DNA of 21,277 nt from Larix sibirica (Eukaryota; Streptophyta; Pinopsida; Pinales; Pinaceae): positions 1 through 21,277 of the forward strand of contig NWUY0300003061.1 in NCBI GenBank assembly GCA_004151065.3, given 5' to 3'. Below are positions 8,791 to 18,718 of the stretch, one piece after another. Position numbers and translations under genes: made by a program. Under the pieces are notes generated by a model. The model was given only the letters and a program-made list of their open reading frames with translations, was not told the origin of the DNA and ran no database searches. Numbering within the stretch: position 1 is the first letter of the stretch; each line of letters begins with the position of its first letter.

Positions 8791-9482
8791 ACACATAGTT
8801 AAGAGAAACTTCAGTTTTCCAAATAGACTACCATCTTTTCATCCTCGTATCCTCGGTGTCTTACAATTCCCACTGTGGAGTATATCCCCACAATAATAGG
8901 GTTCGTTCTAATATTCTTCCATAAAACTTCTCCATATCATATTTGAAAAACACTTTATTATTGCTCCTATTAGCGCTAAAATCTACTTGTCAAGTCAAAA
9001 CTTTTGGTCAAGTTCCAAGATTTCCCGTGCACTTTTGCTAGTTTGTCTAAAGGAGTGGCGCTACAAAATGTTAAAATGAAAATCATCCCTTCAAAATTAT
9101 TTTTGAACTGTCGTCAAAATCTAGATGTTTTCGCCAACTTTGTATCAACTTAGCTACCTCAAACTTTGTCAAAATCTCCCACTGTCTCAATTTATTGATC
9201 TGGTCAAGTCTCTCATTTCGTTTTCGCCGAAATCCTGTGTACTCTTTATTGTGTTCGAAATTACCTTTGGTTTATCAAATCAAGCCAAATATTTAAACGC
9301 TATATATAATAATAAAAAATAAATTAACTTAAAACCTTTTATGAAATTTTAAAATAATATTTTGTCTTTATTTTTTATTAAAAAGCTTTACTTTTCCCAA
9401 CCATAACTATTTTAGGTTACGTGGCCTTTAAAAAAGATGGAAGTATTATTTCATAAAATAATGGATCTTTTTAATCATTATA
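8791..9482. other. Intergenic, nothing supported
   Basis: The stretch has recurring GTCAAR words but no repeat of clear period. A 65-codon plus-strand frame at 9125-9322 is hydrophobic and without motif. It becomes very AT-rich from 9290 to 9400. Confidence 0.5.
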
Positions 9483-10588
9483 TAGACACAACGGTATACA
9501 TAAACAAAACAAAGATGCTTACTTCACACCAAGAACCGAGAACATGTAAGCAGTCGTCCAACTGACATGGAGCACCGAGCGGTCTTCCAATGGAGGAGTA
9601 TAGTCATGTTTATTGCTCTCAATGTATGTTAAATTGAACGAACACCAACTTGAGTGCCAACGAACTAAATATTGAGCACTCAAATTTGAAGTGCGAGCTT
9701 TTAATTGTCAGTGAGTGAGAAGACTCGTATGTGAGTGCCACGAACAGCGCTCGGGTGCCAGCGAGCATGCCCACAGGTCATCACAAGTGTTGAGCTATGT
9801 GCTAAATTCTGCTATAAAATTGTTGTTACATTCAATGTTTACAATGGTTTTACAGTTCGCTGTGCTGCACAATATGTTGAATGACAAAAACTATGGAAAA
9901 GGGAAATCTGTCTATTAAATTGAGATGCTTTTCCGCTATTGGAAAAAGGAAGTTTATTTCGAAATTGGAAAGACTCCATTATTGTATTGCAGGTTGCCAA
10001 ATCATTCCTAAATTAAAGGCAAATATTCAGATTTCAAGGCAAAGACTAGCATTCGAAGGCTCAATTCCAGATTGGCACTGAATTATTAAGTGGCAGAGCA
10101 AATTTCGAATCGATATTTGAAGGCAAAAGATTAGTATCAGGCTCCAGATTTTCAGGGCAGAAGATTAAGTCATGTTACTCCATTTCCAATATTCCAAGCA
10201 GGCCCTTGGGGATCTAGCTGCGTCTTGAAAGCATTGAAGTTTATGGTTGTTTTCAAAACTCCACAAACTCAAATGAATGAAGTGTTGACTTTAGTTAATT
10301 GTCGTCTAGTCTAACCAACCTCGCGTTGATTTTTCCCATAAATCCCACAAACTGTTTCTGCGCACAGCTTGCAAGGAGGCCAGACCTGATTTCTGGGTGT
10401 TGGAAAGGTCCAAATAGATCTGGCTGCTCGATCCAATCCATTTCTTAACCGTTCAAACTCAAAGATCCCTAGATATTGCTTGCCCGGCTTATTTTGAGCT
10501 GCACTAAATGTACCGACTCGAATCATGTAGCTCCAACAATTAAATTGTGAAGCCCAAAGGGCACTCTTATGCCAGCAATATCAGAGTC

Positions 10589-10675
10589 TGTCTCTATCCT
10601 GTGCCTAATAAGCATTTTCCATGAGCGTGTCTCTATCCTGTGCCCAATAAGCACAATAAGCATTTTCCATGAGGC
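10589..10675 (+). repeat. Tandem duplication inside copy A
   Basis: TGTCTCTATCCTGTGCC.AATAAGCATTTTCCATGAG occurs at 10589 and 10628. The second copy has a 9-bp GCACAATAA insertion. Copy B has a single equivalent at about 14992-15030, so the duplication arose in A after the copies separated. Confidence 0.7.
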
Positions 10676-10683
10676 ATCTTCAT

Positions 10684-10799
10684 TAATCAATCTTACAATC
10701 TGTTTTACTGTGAACCCTGTTCCATGTGCCTAGATTTTATTTAATCAATCTTACAATCTGTTTAACTGTGAACACTGTTCCATGTGCCTAGATTTTATT
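10684..10799 (+). repeat. 58-bp near-perfect tandem duplication
   Basis: Units 10684-10741 and 10742-10799 start TAATCAATCTTACAATCTG and end TAGATTTTATT. They differ at only about two or three positions. This is much more alike than copies A and B are to each other, so the duplication is recent. Confidence 0.8.
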
Positions 10800-10909
10800 G
10801 GAATATCCTTATTATGAGATTTTGTTCCATATTAAAACTGTCCTCCACTAGACAGGGTGGGAATGTCCAATTCAAACTTACTAGAATGAAAGAATAGAAT
10901 GCAGAGAAA

Positions 10910-10910
10910 N
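10910..10910. other. Ambiguous base, probable assembly gap
   Basis: A single N falls exactly where copy A stops matching copy B: GCAGAGAAA followed by N in A, against GCAGAGAAAATTAAC in B. It may stand for a gap of unknown size at a collapsed repeat. Confidence 0.7.
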
Positions 10911-11957
10911 TCACAAGTTCTCTCAACATAAACTCGTCATGTTTTTGCCTTAATACAGGCATCACCTAAAGTAAAACAACCAAGGAATTCAAACTTATAA
11001 TTTATACATGGAAGCCTTTCAAATAACAAAAAATTCAAACTTATAATTTATAATCAATTGAAAACTTAGAACTCTTTCAAACAAACAAACCAGGTGGCAA
11101 TGTCCCTGACATAAGATTGAAGAATAAAAGAAAATTGTAAAACGCAATAGACTGAGAAGCAGGGTTGTAACATACTTTTGGTTAATGATTTAGCTTTCCT
11201 CTGTAAACTTTTAAATAATCAAACTATTACTATTAAGATTTTTTTTTAAGTTACTTTCATGACTTTTAAGGAGTTACTTTCATGCCTATTGAACGCGTTG
11301 ATGTTCAATAGTTAAGTAGTCTGTCTGACTCTAAATCACTATTCACAAGTTGAAAAACTCAATATATTGAGGCAACATAGGAGTACTTTTTTTTAATTTC
11401 CTATAAACCATAGGAGTACCCTTTCCTACATGTCAAACCTATTTGTAAGTCACGATTTGCATTATTTGCAGAAGATGATGCTGCATGTTTTGCAGAACCA
11501 TGTCATTCAGTGCATGAATTCATTTTCCCTAGTAGTATTTGCACTCTCCACACTGGAAATTTTGTGTATACATAAGCAGGAAAAATAGAGTTAATACTTT
11601 AGATCTCTATTTGAATCCATGCCTTAACTAGCTATTTTGTGCAAAGGCATTGTTAAAGCACAAGATTTACTCTAAAAGAAATGAATATCGTAAATAACTT
11701 GAAGATTAGATGCAATATTAGAAAGTTTAACTTATCACATGATGAGTAGGTAATAAAGAAGTCTGGCATAAGTATCTACCATCAAGGATAAAAAGCCCAA
11801 TGTGAGGCTGAAATGGCTATTTCTACTTTATTTTTGTCAAAATAAAGTACAGTATTAAACTGTTCCCATTTCAAAATAAACATCCCCAGTGGGTTCAACG
11901 AAGGTAGTAAAACATAACATTTTCTACTGCATATAACCCAATTTGCTTTTGTCAAAA

Positions 11958-12104
11958 ATGTCTCATGGCGAGAGGGTCATTTGGACCTTCCTCAAGAAAA
12001 ACTGGGCTCAAAAACTAATAGGAACATTTGCTAGTCATTTAATGAATTCTTATGGATTCCAATACACCTCTCGTTTTTCAAAATGGAATAATGAAAATAT
12101 TTAA
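11958..12104 (+). CDS. Small ORF, 48 codons, perhaps an exon fragment
   Basis: From ATG at 11958 to TAA at 12102-12104 the frame reads MSHGERVIWTFLKKNWAQKL then IGTFASHLMNSYGF and a short tail. The GER..W.FLK.NW pattern faintly resembles the C-terminal helical domain of M1 aminopeptidases, where a G-R-x-x-A-W-x-(F/W)-L-K-x-N-W motif is common. That is a short match made from memory, so chance is quite possible. There are no neighbouring exons, promoter or poly(A) signal. Confidence 0.2.
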   Translation: MSHGERVIWTFLKKNWAQKLIGTFASHLMNSYGFQYTSRFSKWNNENI

Positions 12105-13201
12105 TAAATTACTGTGGGGGAATTAAATATTAGAGAAGAATCCAGCAGAATAGAGATAGAAAGCCTTGGATTGAAAGCAAATCAAATAATACATGAACCA
12201 GACTAAATAACTCAATGAGAAGAACTCAGCTATCTGGATCTGGTAAGTATGATTAAGTTATGTAAACAAACCATGCATAAATAGTAATTAGACCTCTAAA
12301 TCATGATAACTAGAGGTCTAGGAGGTAGGTGACAACCACGTAAGATAAAATGGATTGAGGCGAGTCTAAGAAGTAGGTCTCTGAAGTGCTTCCGATCACC
12401 AAGATTATTTACATATTTTAAGTTGGAAAAATGGAACAACTTACAAGTAAGATTCTATAAGGATATTCTATTAGACCAAGTTTCTTATTATGGTGCAATA
12501 TATGATGAAACAACTCCCTTGATGGGATGCTGATGTTTATTTGTTTTTAGTTCTAACTTCTAAGATATATTTAATGAATGGAATGTGATGTTCATAAATT
12601 AATCTTAACTATTGAATTGTGGTTTATATTTGTGTGTTAGTTCAACATTTTTTATAAAATTATAGAGAAAAGCACGTCTATCCATGTCGCATAATAACAT
12701 CCTTCTATTTTTATTTATAATACACATGTTTATACTCTATCATATTTCAGAGCCTGATTCTTGGTTCTCTTAATCCTTTTCTCCTTACAAAATGACTAAG
12801 TAGAATCCTATATTGGTCTAATGTATCATTTCTTTGTCTCTAGGCTTATCTGCAAAGAGAGATGTGAGTAATAAATAACTTTAATATGGAAACCAATGTA
12901 CAAGATACCAAAGCCCTATTTTTCTAATATTCAGAGGCTATTAAAAAGACTCAACATAACTGCCCAACCATCTAACATTCAACTAACCAGTCAACTCCGC
13001 AGACCAAGAAATCCAATAGCTGCATGGAGGGGGTCCTTGGTGGCACAAACAAGGGGGTAGCATATGTGATAGGTGGTATATCCATTTGATCGATGGATGG
13101 AATGCATTTATTTTTACAATCAATTACCTTAATAAAAAAAATACCCTAAAAATAAACTACTAGTCAAGTGCTGTCAGAATCAATGTATTAACACTGCTTT
13201 A

Positions 13202-13254
13202 GTTACCACTTAAATACCTAAATGACTAAATGTTACCACTTAAATACCTAAAAC
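13202..13254 (+). repeat. 30-bp direct tandem duplication
   Basis: GTTACCACTTAAATACCTAA occurs at 13202 and again at 13232, separated by ATGACTAAAT. The shared 21 bp or so is identical. Confidence 0.85.
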
Positions 13255-13344
13255 GAATGCTTATCAACTCGACTTTTGATTCTTTCCATTCGTCCCAATT
13301 CATATATTAGCCTCATTCGACGGATTCACAGTAAAGATGCTTAG

Positions 13345-15585
13345 TAGAGACAACGATGTATATGAACACAATAAAGATGCTCACTTCTTTCAATATGGGA
13401 TATTTGTCCAAGGAAGACCAAGCACCGAGAACACGTAAGCAGCTACAAGTGCCCAATCATCCAAGTGACATGGAGCACCATGTGGTAGTCCAATGGAGGA
13501 GTATGCTCATGTTTATGCCTCTCAATGCATGTTAAATTCAAAAGAACACAAACTTGACTTCCAACAAACTAAATATTAAGCTCACCAAATTCTGAGAGCA
13601 CTCAAATCTGAAGTACGAGCTTTTAACTGTCAATGAGAAGGCCCATATGTGAGTTCCATGAACAACGCTCGGGTTCCAGAGAGCATGCCCACAGGTCATC
13701 GCAAGGAGGGCCTCAAGCCGTTGAGCTATGAGCTAAAGTCTACTATAAAATTGTTGTTACATTCAATGTTTACAATGTTGTTACAATTCGTTGTGCTATA
13801 GAATATTTTGAATGACATAGAGTATGTAAAAAGGAAATTTGTCTATTAAATTGAGGTGTTTTTCAGCTCGATTTTATCTCAAAATTGGGAAGACTCCATT
13901 ATTGTATTGGAGGTTGCTAAATCACTCTCACCTTGATCAGAAGATCTCAAAGTGATAGAAAGATGTAGTGACTCAATTATTTCCAAAACTTCAGTTCATC
14001 CTTTAAGGGTTGATTAGTCCTTCACATACACAAGAGCGAAAATTAAAGGAAAATATTCAGATTTCAAGGCAGAGACTAGCATTTGAAGGTTTAATTCCAT
14101 ATTTAAGGGGATTGAATGATTAAGTGGCAGAGCACATTTCAAATTGATATTTTTGGTCAAATAAATTGAACATGTCTAGATTTGATGGCACAAACTCAAT
14201 CTTTTATCGAATCTTCCAGCAACCAAATTGGTTCGAAATTGAAGGAAAAATATTTGTATCAGTATCCATATTTTCAAGGTATAAGATCACCATTTACCCA
14301 AGTTGTTTAGCATTCCAAGATTAGCAATCAAAAGAAGCGGTTCCATATTATTAGCAAAAAAAAATATTTGTTTTACTAATAAACTTGGGCTCCCAAAAGC
14401 TTGTAACAGCTGGGGAATTGTAGTTTTCTATAAATTTTATGATTTGTGAGAGAATGGGGATCTTCCTCGAGGAAGGAAGTAATGGTTCCAGTGGTCAGAG
14501 TCTAAAGGTACATGTGAATATTAAGGCATGTTACTCATGTGAAGTTCTAGCGCTAACAACTCCATTTCCAATATTCCAAGCAGGCCCTTGGGGATCTTGC
14601 TGCATCTTGAAAGCATTGAAGTTTAGGGTTGTTTGCAAAACTCCACAAACTCAAATGAATGAAGTGTTGAATTTAGTTTATTTTCCTCTACTCTAACCAA
14701 GATTGTGTTGATTTGTCCCATAAATCCCACAAACATGAAATCTTCTCTTGTATAGTTGTCTATGTGCACAACTTTCAAGGAGATCAGACATGATTTCTAA
14801 GTGTTGGAAAGTTCCAAATAGATCTGGCTGCTTGATCGAATCCATTTCTTAGCCCTTCAAACTCAAATATCCCTAGATGTTTCTTTCCCGACTTATTTGA
14901 GTTTCACTAAATGAACTGACTCGAATCATGTAGCTCCAACAATTAAATGGTGAAGCCCAAAGGGGCCTTTTATTCCAGAAATATGAGAGTCCATCTCTAT
15001 TATGCACCTAATAAGCATTTTCCATGGAGCAACTCCATTAATCAACCCTACAATATTTTTTACTGTGAACATTGTTCCATGTTCCTAACTATTATTGGAA
15101 TATCCCTATTATGAGATTTTGTCCCATATTAACACTGTCCTATGCTCCACTAGGCAGGGTGGGAATGTCCAATTCAAACTTATTGGAATGAAAGAATATA
15201 ATTTTTTACTGTGAACACTGTTCCATGTGCCTATATTTTATTTGAATATCCCTATTATGAGATTTTGTTCCATATTAACATTGTCCTGTGATCCACTAGA
15301 CAGGGTGGGAATATCCAATTCAAACTTACTGGAATGAAAGAATAGAATGCAGAGAAAATTAACAATCTATAAGTTTATTGACCCAAGAAAATAACATATT
15401 CCAAAAATATTGGCTACATCCCTATTATAAGAGTTTGTTCCGTATTAACACTGTCCTCCACTAGACAGGGTGGGAATGTCCAATTCAAACTTACTGGAAT
15501 GAAAGAATAGAATGCAAAGAAAAGTAACAATCTATAATTTTATTAACCCAAACAAATAACACATTCCAAAAATATTGGCTACATG
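13345..15585 (+). repeat. Long dispersed repeat, copy B
   Basis: Copy B is the same-orientation partner of copy A and is more complete in its middle, with extra blocks at about 13930-14040 and 14150-14525. An 85-codon frame at 14439-14696 (starting MICERMGIFLEEGSNGSSGQ) spans the boundary of the B-only block. It has no recognised domain; only its second half has a counterpart in A, where the frame is not maintained. The distal end is expanded by internal duplications (15056-15585). Confidence 0.75.
15056..15585 (+). repeat. Three staggered tandem copies at the end of copy B
   Basis: Unit 1 begins at about 15056 (TTTTTTACTGTGAACA), unit 2 at about 15202 (period 146), and unit 3 at 15419 (TCCCTATTATAAGAG), offset 170 bp from its match at 15249. 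All carry CACTAG.CAGGGTGGGAAT and CAATTCAAACTTA. Units 2 and 3 also share AATGCARAGAAAA, a TTATTRACCCAA tract and CCAAAAATATTGGCTACAT. The two duplications have different endpoints and so are separate events. Confidence 0.8.
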
Positions 15586-15712
15586 TTGTGCCCAAAATGA
15601 ACATTGCCATCACAATAATGCACTTGTGAATCTAGAAAAATGCACACAATCACAATTTAAACAACATCTCACACTCGATCTATTATACAAGCATACAAAT
15701 AAAAACTCTATC

Positions 15713-16137
15713 ATTGTATTGTAATTGTCATAGCCCTGCAATCCATGATAAAGCAACCATAAGACTAGTGCATATCCTATACATAATGGATTCATCATTT
15801 GAAACTCTAGCATTGTATTGTAATTTCCTTAGCCCTTCAATCCATGATAAAGCGACATCATTTGAAACTCTAGCATTGTATGGTAATTGCCATAGCCCTT
15901 CAATCCATGATAAAGCAACCATAAAGCTAGTGCATAGCCTAAATAGAATGGATTCATCATTTGAAACTCTAGCATTGTATTGTAACTGTCAATTGTCATA
16001 GCCCTTCAATCCATGATATCGTAAACACAATGGATTCATCATTTGAAACTCTAGCATTGTATTGTACTTGTCATGGCCCTTCAATCCATGATAAAGTAGC
16101 CATAAGACTAGTGCATATCATCATTTGGAAACTATGG
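15713..16137 (+). repeat. Five-unit tandem array, 63-99 bp units
   Basis: Units start ATTGTATTGTAA at 15713, 15812, 15875, 15974 and 16056, with lengths 99, 63, 99, 82 and about 82 bp. Each contains AGCCCTTCAATCCATGATA and ends TCATCATTTGAAACTCTAGC. Unit 2 lacks 36 bp of the middle, and unit 4 has a small insertion plus a deletion. Because 99 and 63 are multiples of three, both strands stay open across the first units (plus 15714-16001, minus 15728-15922), giving repetitive peptides that are almost certainly not genes. The array lies about 260-310 bp upstream of LINE ORF1. Confidence 0.85.
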
Positions 16138-16394
16138 ATTGAATCGATCTCGACTCTTTCAGAATAAAGAGTATAATGTTAACCAACTTTGTCAAAAAAT
16201 AGTAATGGGTCAACAATGAATGACACGGATCAAAACCAATTGAGCAGAGTTCGTGTTGTCTAATGAGCACGACAAGAGAAATTGGTCCCACCAGAGAAGA
16301 GGCATTGCAACTGATGTGTGATCTCTTGGACTCTGTGTACATTGAGAAGTTCCCAGGTCCCAAACCTGTGGATTTGTTTACACAATGTGATTAG
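16138..16394 (+). other. Probable LINE 5' leader or flank
   Basis: This is the gap between the tandem array and the first open codons of LINE ORF1. No core promoter or target-site duplication could be fixed, so the 5' end of the LINE is undefined. The minus-strand open frame at 16121-16363 has no motif. Confidence 0.35.
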
Positions 16395-16445
16395 CAACAG
16401 CCAGGACATGAACGTGTCTCCTACAGCCATCTAAAGATAGCTTTA

Positions 16446-18531
16446 TTGCAACGAGAGAATTCCATTAGACGACGAGATCGCACAACCTCTCCACTGCTCA
16501 GTGGCCTTTTCGATTTAGGTGACGTGCATAACGACTTTAATGTGGCTTTATGCAAGGTGGGCGATGCCTTTATTCCCTCGGGGGTTGTATCTCCTAGGTT
16601 ATTGTCCTCATCCAATGGCTTGGAATGTTTTCATTTATCTAAATCTTTCAATCATAGCCTTGTGGTAAGCCAAGGGGAGTCTCGAGGTGCTAGAGGTCTA
16701 AGTTGTTTCCAGCCTTGATGCACATATCCGTCGAGTGGGTGTTTCACGAGAGGATGGGTCTCTCCCTCTTGCACTTCCTTTGTCAGTTTCGTGGATAGTA
16801 CTTTGGTTGCGGAAGGTTTTCTTCCTAGTTTTAAGGGTAGAGATGGTTATGCTTTGCGTTTGAGAAAGAATGGTGTAGATGATGGTAGTGTTGGCTTAAT
16901 TGGAAAGAATCTGGAGGAGCTGGAATTTGGCAGTTTTTCACCTTTGATACTTGTATTTGGATTTTTCCCTTCGACCTCTAGGTATGGGGTTAAGGACACA
17001 TGTAGCAGTGAGGGATTGCATGATCAAAAGCCAAGCAATCCTCGGTAAAAGAAGAGGAAGCGTGTCAAATCTAAAGGGAATCCAATGAAGTAAGTCCTCG
17101 AGGAAGACGTAAAGATGGGTAAAGTTGAAGAAATGGTGGATAGGGCTGTGGTTGGACGCATCCGAAGTGGGAAATTCAATGAAAAAAGTCTCAAGCTATG
17201 GATGATTAGTTATTTTCTACCCTCTTTGGGTTATTTACCTTTAACCTTCATTTTACCAAGATGCTAATTCACAGTTACCTATAAAAATGCAATAGATGCA
17301 CAAACAATGTTGAAAGTACCGTGGCGTTCGCACTCGGCTCCACTCTTTTCAAAGGCTTGGAGTCCTTTACTTGATGCTCGCAAAGCAAAAATGGATTTAG
17401 CTCCAATTTGGATAAGATTGCCTAGCTTGCCTCTTGGGTTTTGGTCACTGGATATTTTTCACACCATTGGGAATAAGATTGGAAGCTTTGTTGCTGGGGA
17501 TATATCTTTTCTAGAGATGAGAGAATTGGTGGTGGCTTGAATTCTGGACTCATTGGACCTCCATGATCGCTCTGATGAAGATCTAGATTTATCAAGAGGA
17601 ACATATATGCATGTCCCATAGCTGGATTATGAGGGGGTGCCTTTTAGATGTCTACAATGCCATGGCTATGGTCATCTGTTGGAGGAGTGCAATTTACCTT
17701 GCAAATGCAAGGAGGGGTACCGCAAAGCAGAGGGAGCCGGAGGTGGAAAAGTGACTTCGAAGACTGATGGAGTCTAGTTTGTTAATTCTATGGGGTCTAC
17801 CCAAGCTGAAGGATTGGTTGACATGTCAATAAAGGCAGTCTATGGAAGGCCCACTATTTCTTCTCCTCTTTATCCTCCATTGATGACAATCGTGGTGAGC
17901 AGTTTGAGATCCTCTCAATCTCCCGAGGTAAATCAATTTTTTTCTATTTCCTTGCTGAAAGACAGTCTTCCTCTGACAATCTCTCTATCAGGAAGCCCAA
18001 AGGTCGAAGAGGGGGAAGTTACGTCGTGTGGCTCCCATGTTTTATCAGTTGAGAATGTGTTTGTAAGCGAAAATCAGAGGAGGCTCCTTCACAATGTTAA
18101 TGACGTAGAGAGCACATCGTTCCCTCCCAAAGGCACTTCAACACCTCTTTGGATGTCGATCGTGAGGTAATGAAACTACTTTCGATGGAATGACTTCGGA
18201 GGCTTTCCCGATTTTTTTTTCTGTTCGTAAGTTGGTAAATTTGCTCCCTCCACTTTCCTTACACTCCTCTCCGCAACTTGATTTTGGGGTATCTTGGTCT
18301 CCTGTGGGGTTGTCCTCTACTCTTGGGAAGGAGGATGGAAACTTTGGGGTAGGTGCTTTGGGATCAGTGATGGGGATTTTTTCGTGTTTAAAGCAGAGTG
18401 ATAGAGGTCATGTAAGAAAGGTTTCATGGGATAAGGGTACTGGCGGGTTTAGCCCTCCAGGTATAGACCCAACCACTAAATCTGAGGATAGAGAGAACCA
18501 CTACAATTTGCACCCTCGTTTGAGTAGTTAG
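16446..18531 (+). pseudogene. LINE ORF1 (DUF4283-like, CCHC zinc knuckle), broken
   Basis: ORF1 proteins of plant LINEs bind RNA and form the ribonucleoprotein with ORF2. One frame runs from about 16395 to a TAA at 18168-18170, roughly 590 codons, without any indel. It has stops at 16716 (TGA), 17046, 17091 and 17265 (TAA), 17538 (TGA), and 17619 and 17775 (TAG). A basic N-terminus (SIRRRDRTTSP) is followed by GYALRLRKNGVDDGSVGLIG near 16838. The DUF4283-like region lies at about 17133-17460 (VVGRIRSGKF, then TYKNAIDAQTMLKVPW and IWIRLPSLPLGFW). LDYEGVPFRCLQCHGYGHLL and EEC follow, with a perfect C-x2-C-x4-H-x4-C knuckle at about 17648-17689. A Ser/Pro-rich tail continues past 18170 after a frame change, to 18531. 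The start is uncertain because no ATG is favoured. Confidence 0.85.
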
Positions 18532-18718
18532 AGTGTGGTTTTGAGTTTCATTCAAGGAAGATTGGGTTAGAGCAAAATCGGTCAAAAACCAAGGGTTTAG
18601 GGTCGAAAGCCTTATCTTTACAAGGCACGGGTGAGGTGTGCGTAGGATGTAGCTTTAGGAAAACAACGTGAAATCGATGGGGTTCTTGGAGCGAAGAATA
18701 ACCCGCCTGAGTTTCTAG

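Larger units (their letters stand above)
9483..10909 (+). repeat. Long dispersed repeat, copy A
   Basis: Copy A matches copy B (from about 13345) in the same orientation. Anchors in order are AAAGATGCTYACTTC, GACATGGAGCACC, TCCAATGGAGGAGTAT, GAGCATGCCCACAGGTCATC, TATAAAATTGTTGTTACATT, AGACTCCATTATTGTATTG, CAGATTTCAAGGCA, ATTCCAAGCAGGCCCTTGGG, CAAACTCAAATGAATGAAGT, TCGAATCATGTAGCTCCAAC and CTAGACAGGGTGGGAATGTC. Identity is roughly 80-90% in blocks, with indels. Relative to B, copy A lacks segments corresponding to about 13930-14040 and about 14150-14525. It ends at the assembly N at 10910. Open frames inside (9715-10081 plus, 10311-10526 minus) show no domain. It may be one LTR of an old element, a segmental duplicate or an unnamed repeat family. 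Confidence 0.75.
10911..13344. other. Non-coding spacer between copies A and B
   Basis: About 2.4 kb with no retroelement gag or pol motif and no long open frame. A 48-codon ORF (11958-12104) and a 30-bp tandem duplication (13202-13254) are listed separately. AT-rich throughout. If A and B are LTRs, this would be the interior of a non-autonomous element, but no primer-binding site or polypurine tract was convincing. Confidence 0.5.

Noticed and set aside
9715-10526. Frames inside copy A (plus 9715-10081, minus 10311-10526)
   Set aside because: They are not maintained in copy B, so they are not conserved coding sequence.
14439-14696. 85-codon frame in copy B
   Set aside because: The first half has no counterpart in copy A and the frame is not kept there; no domain is visible.
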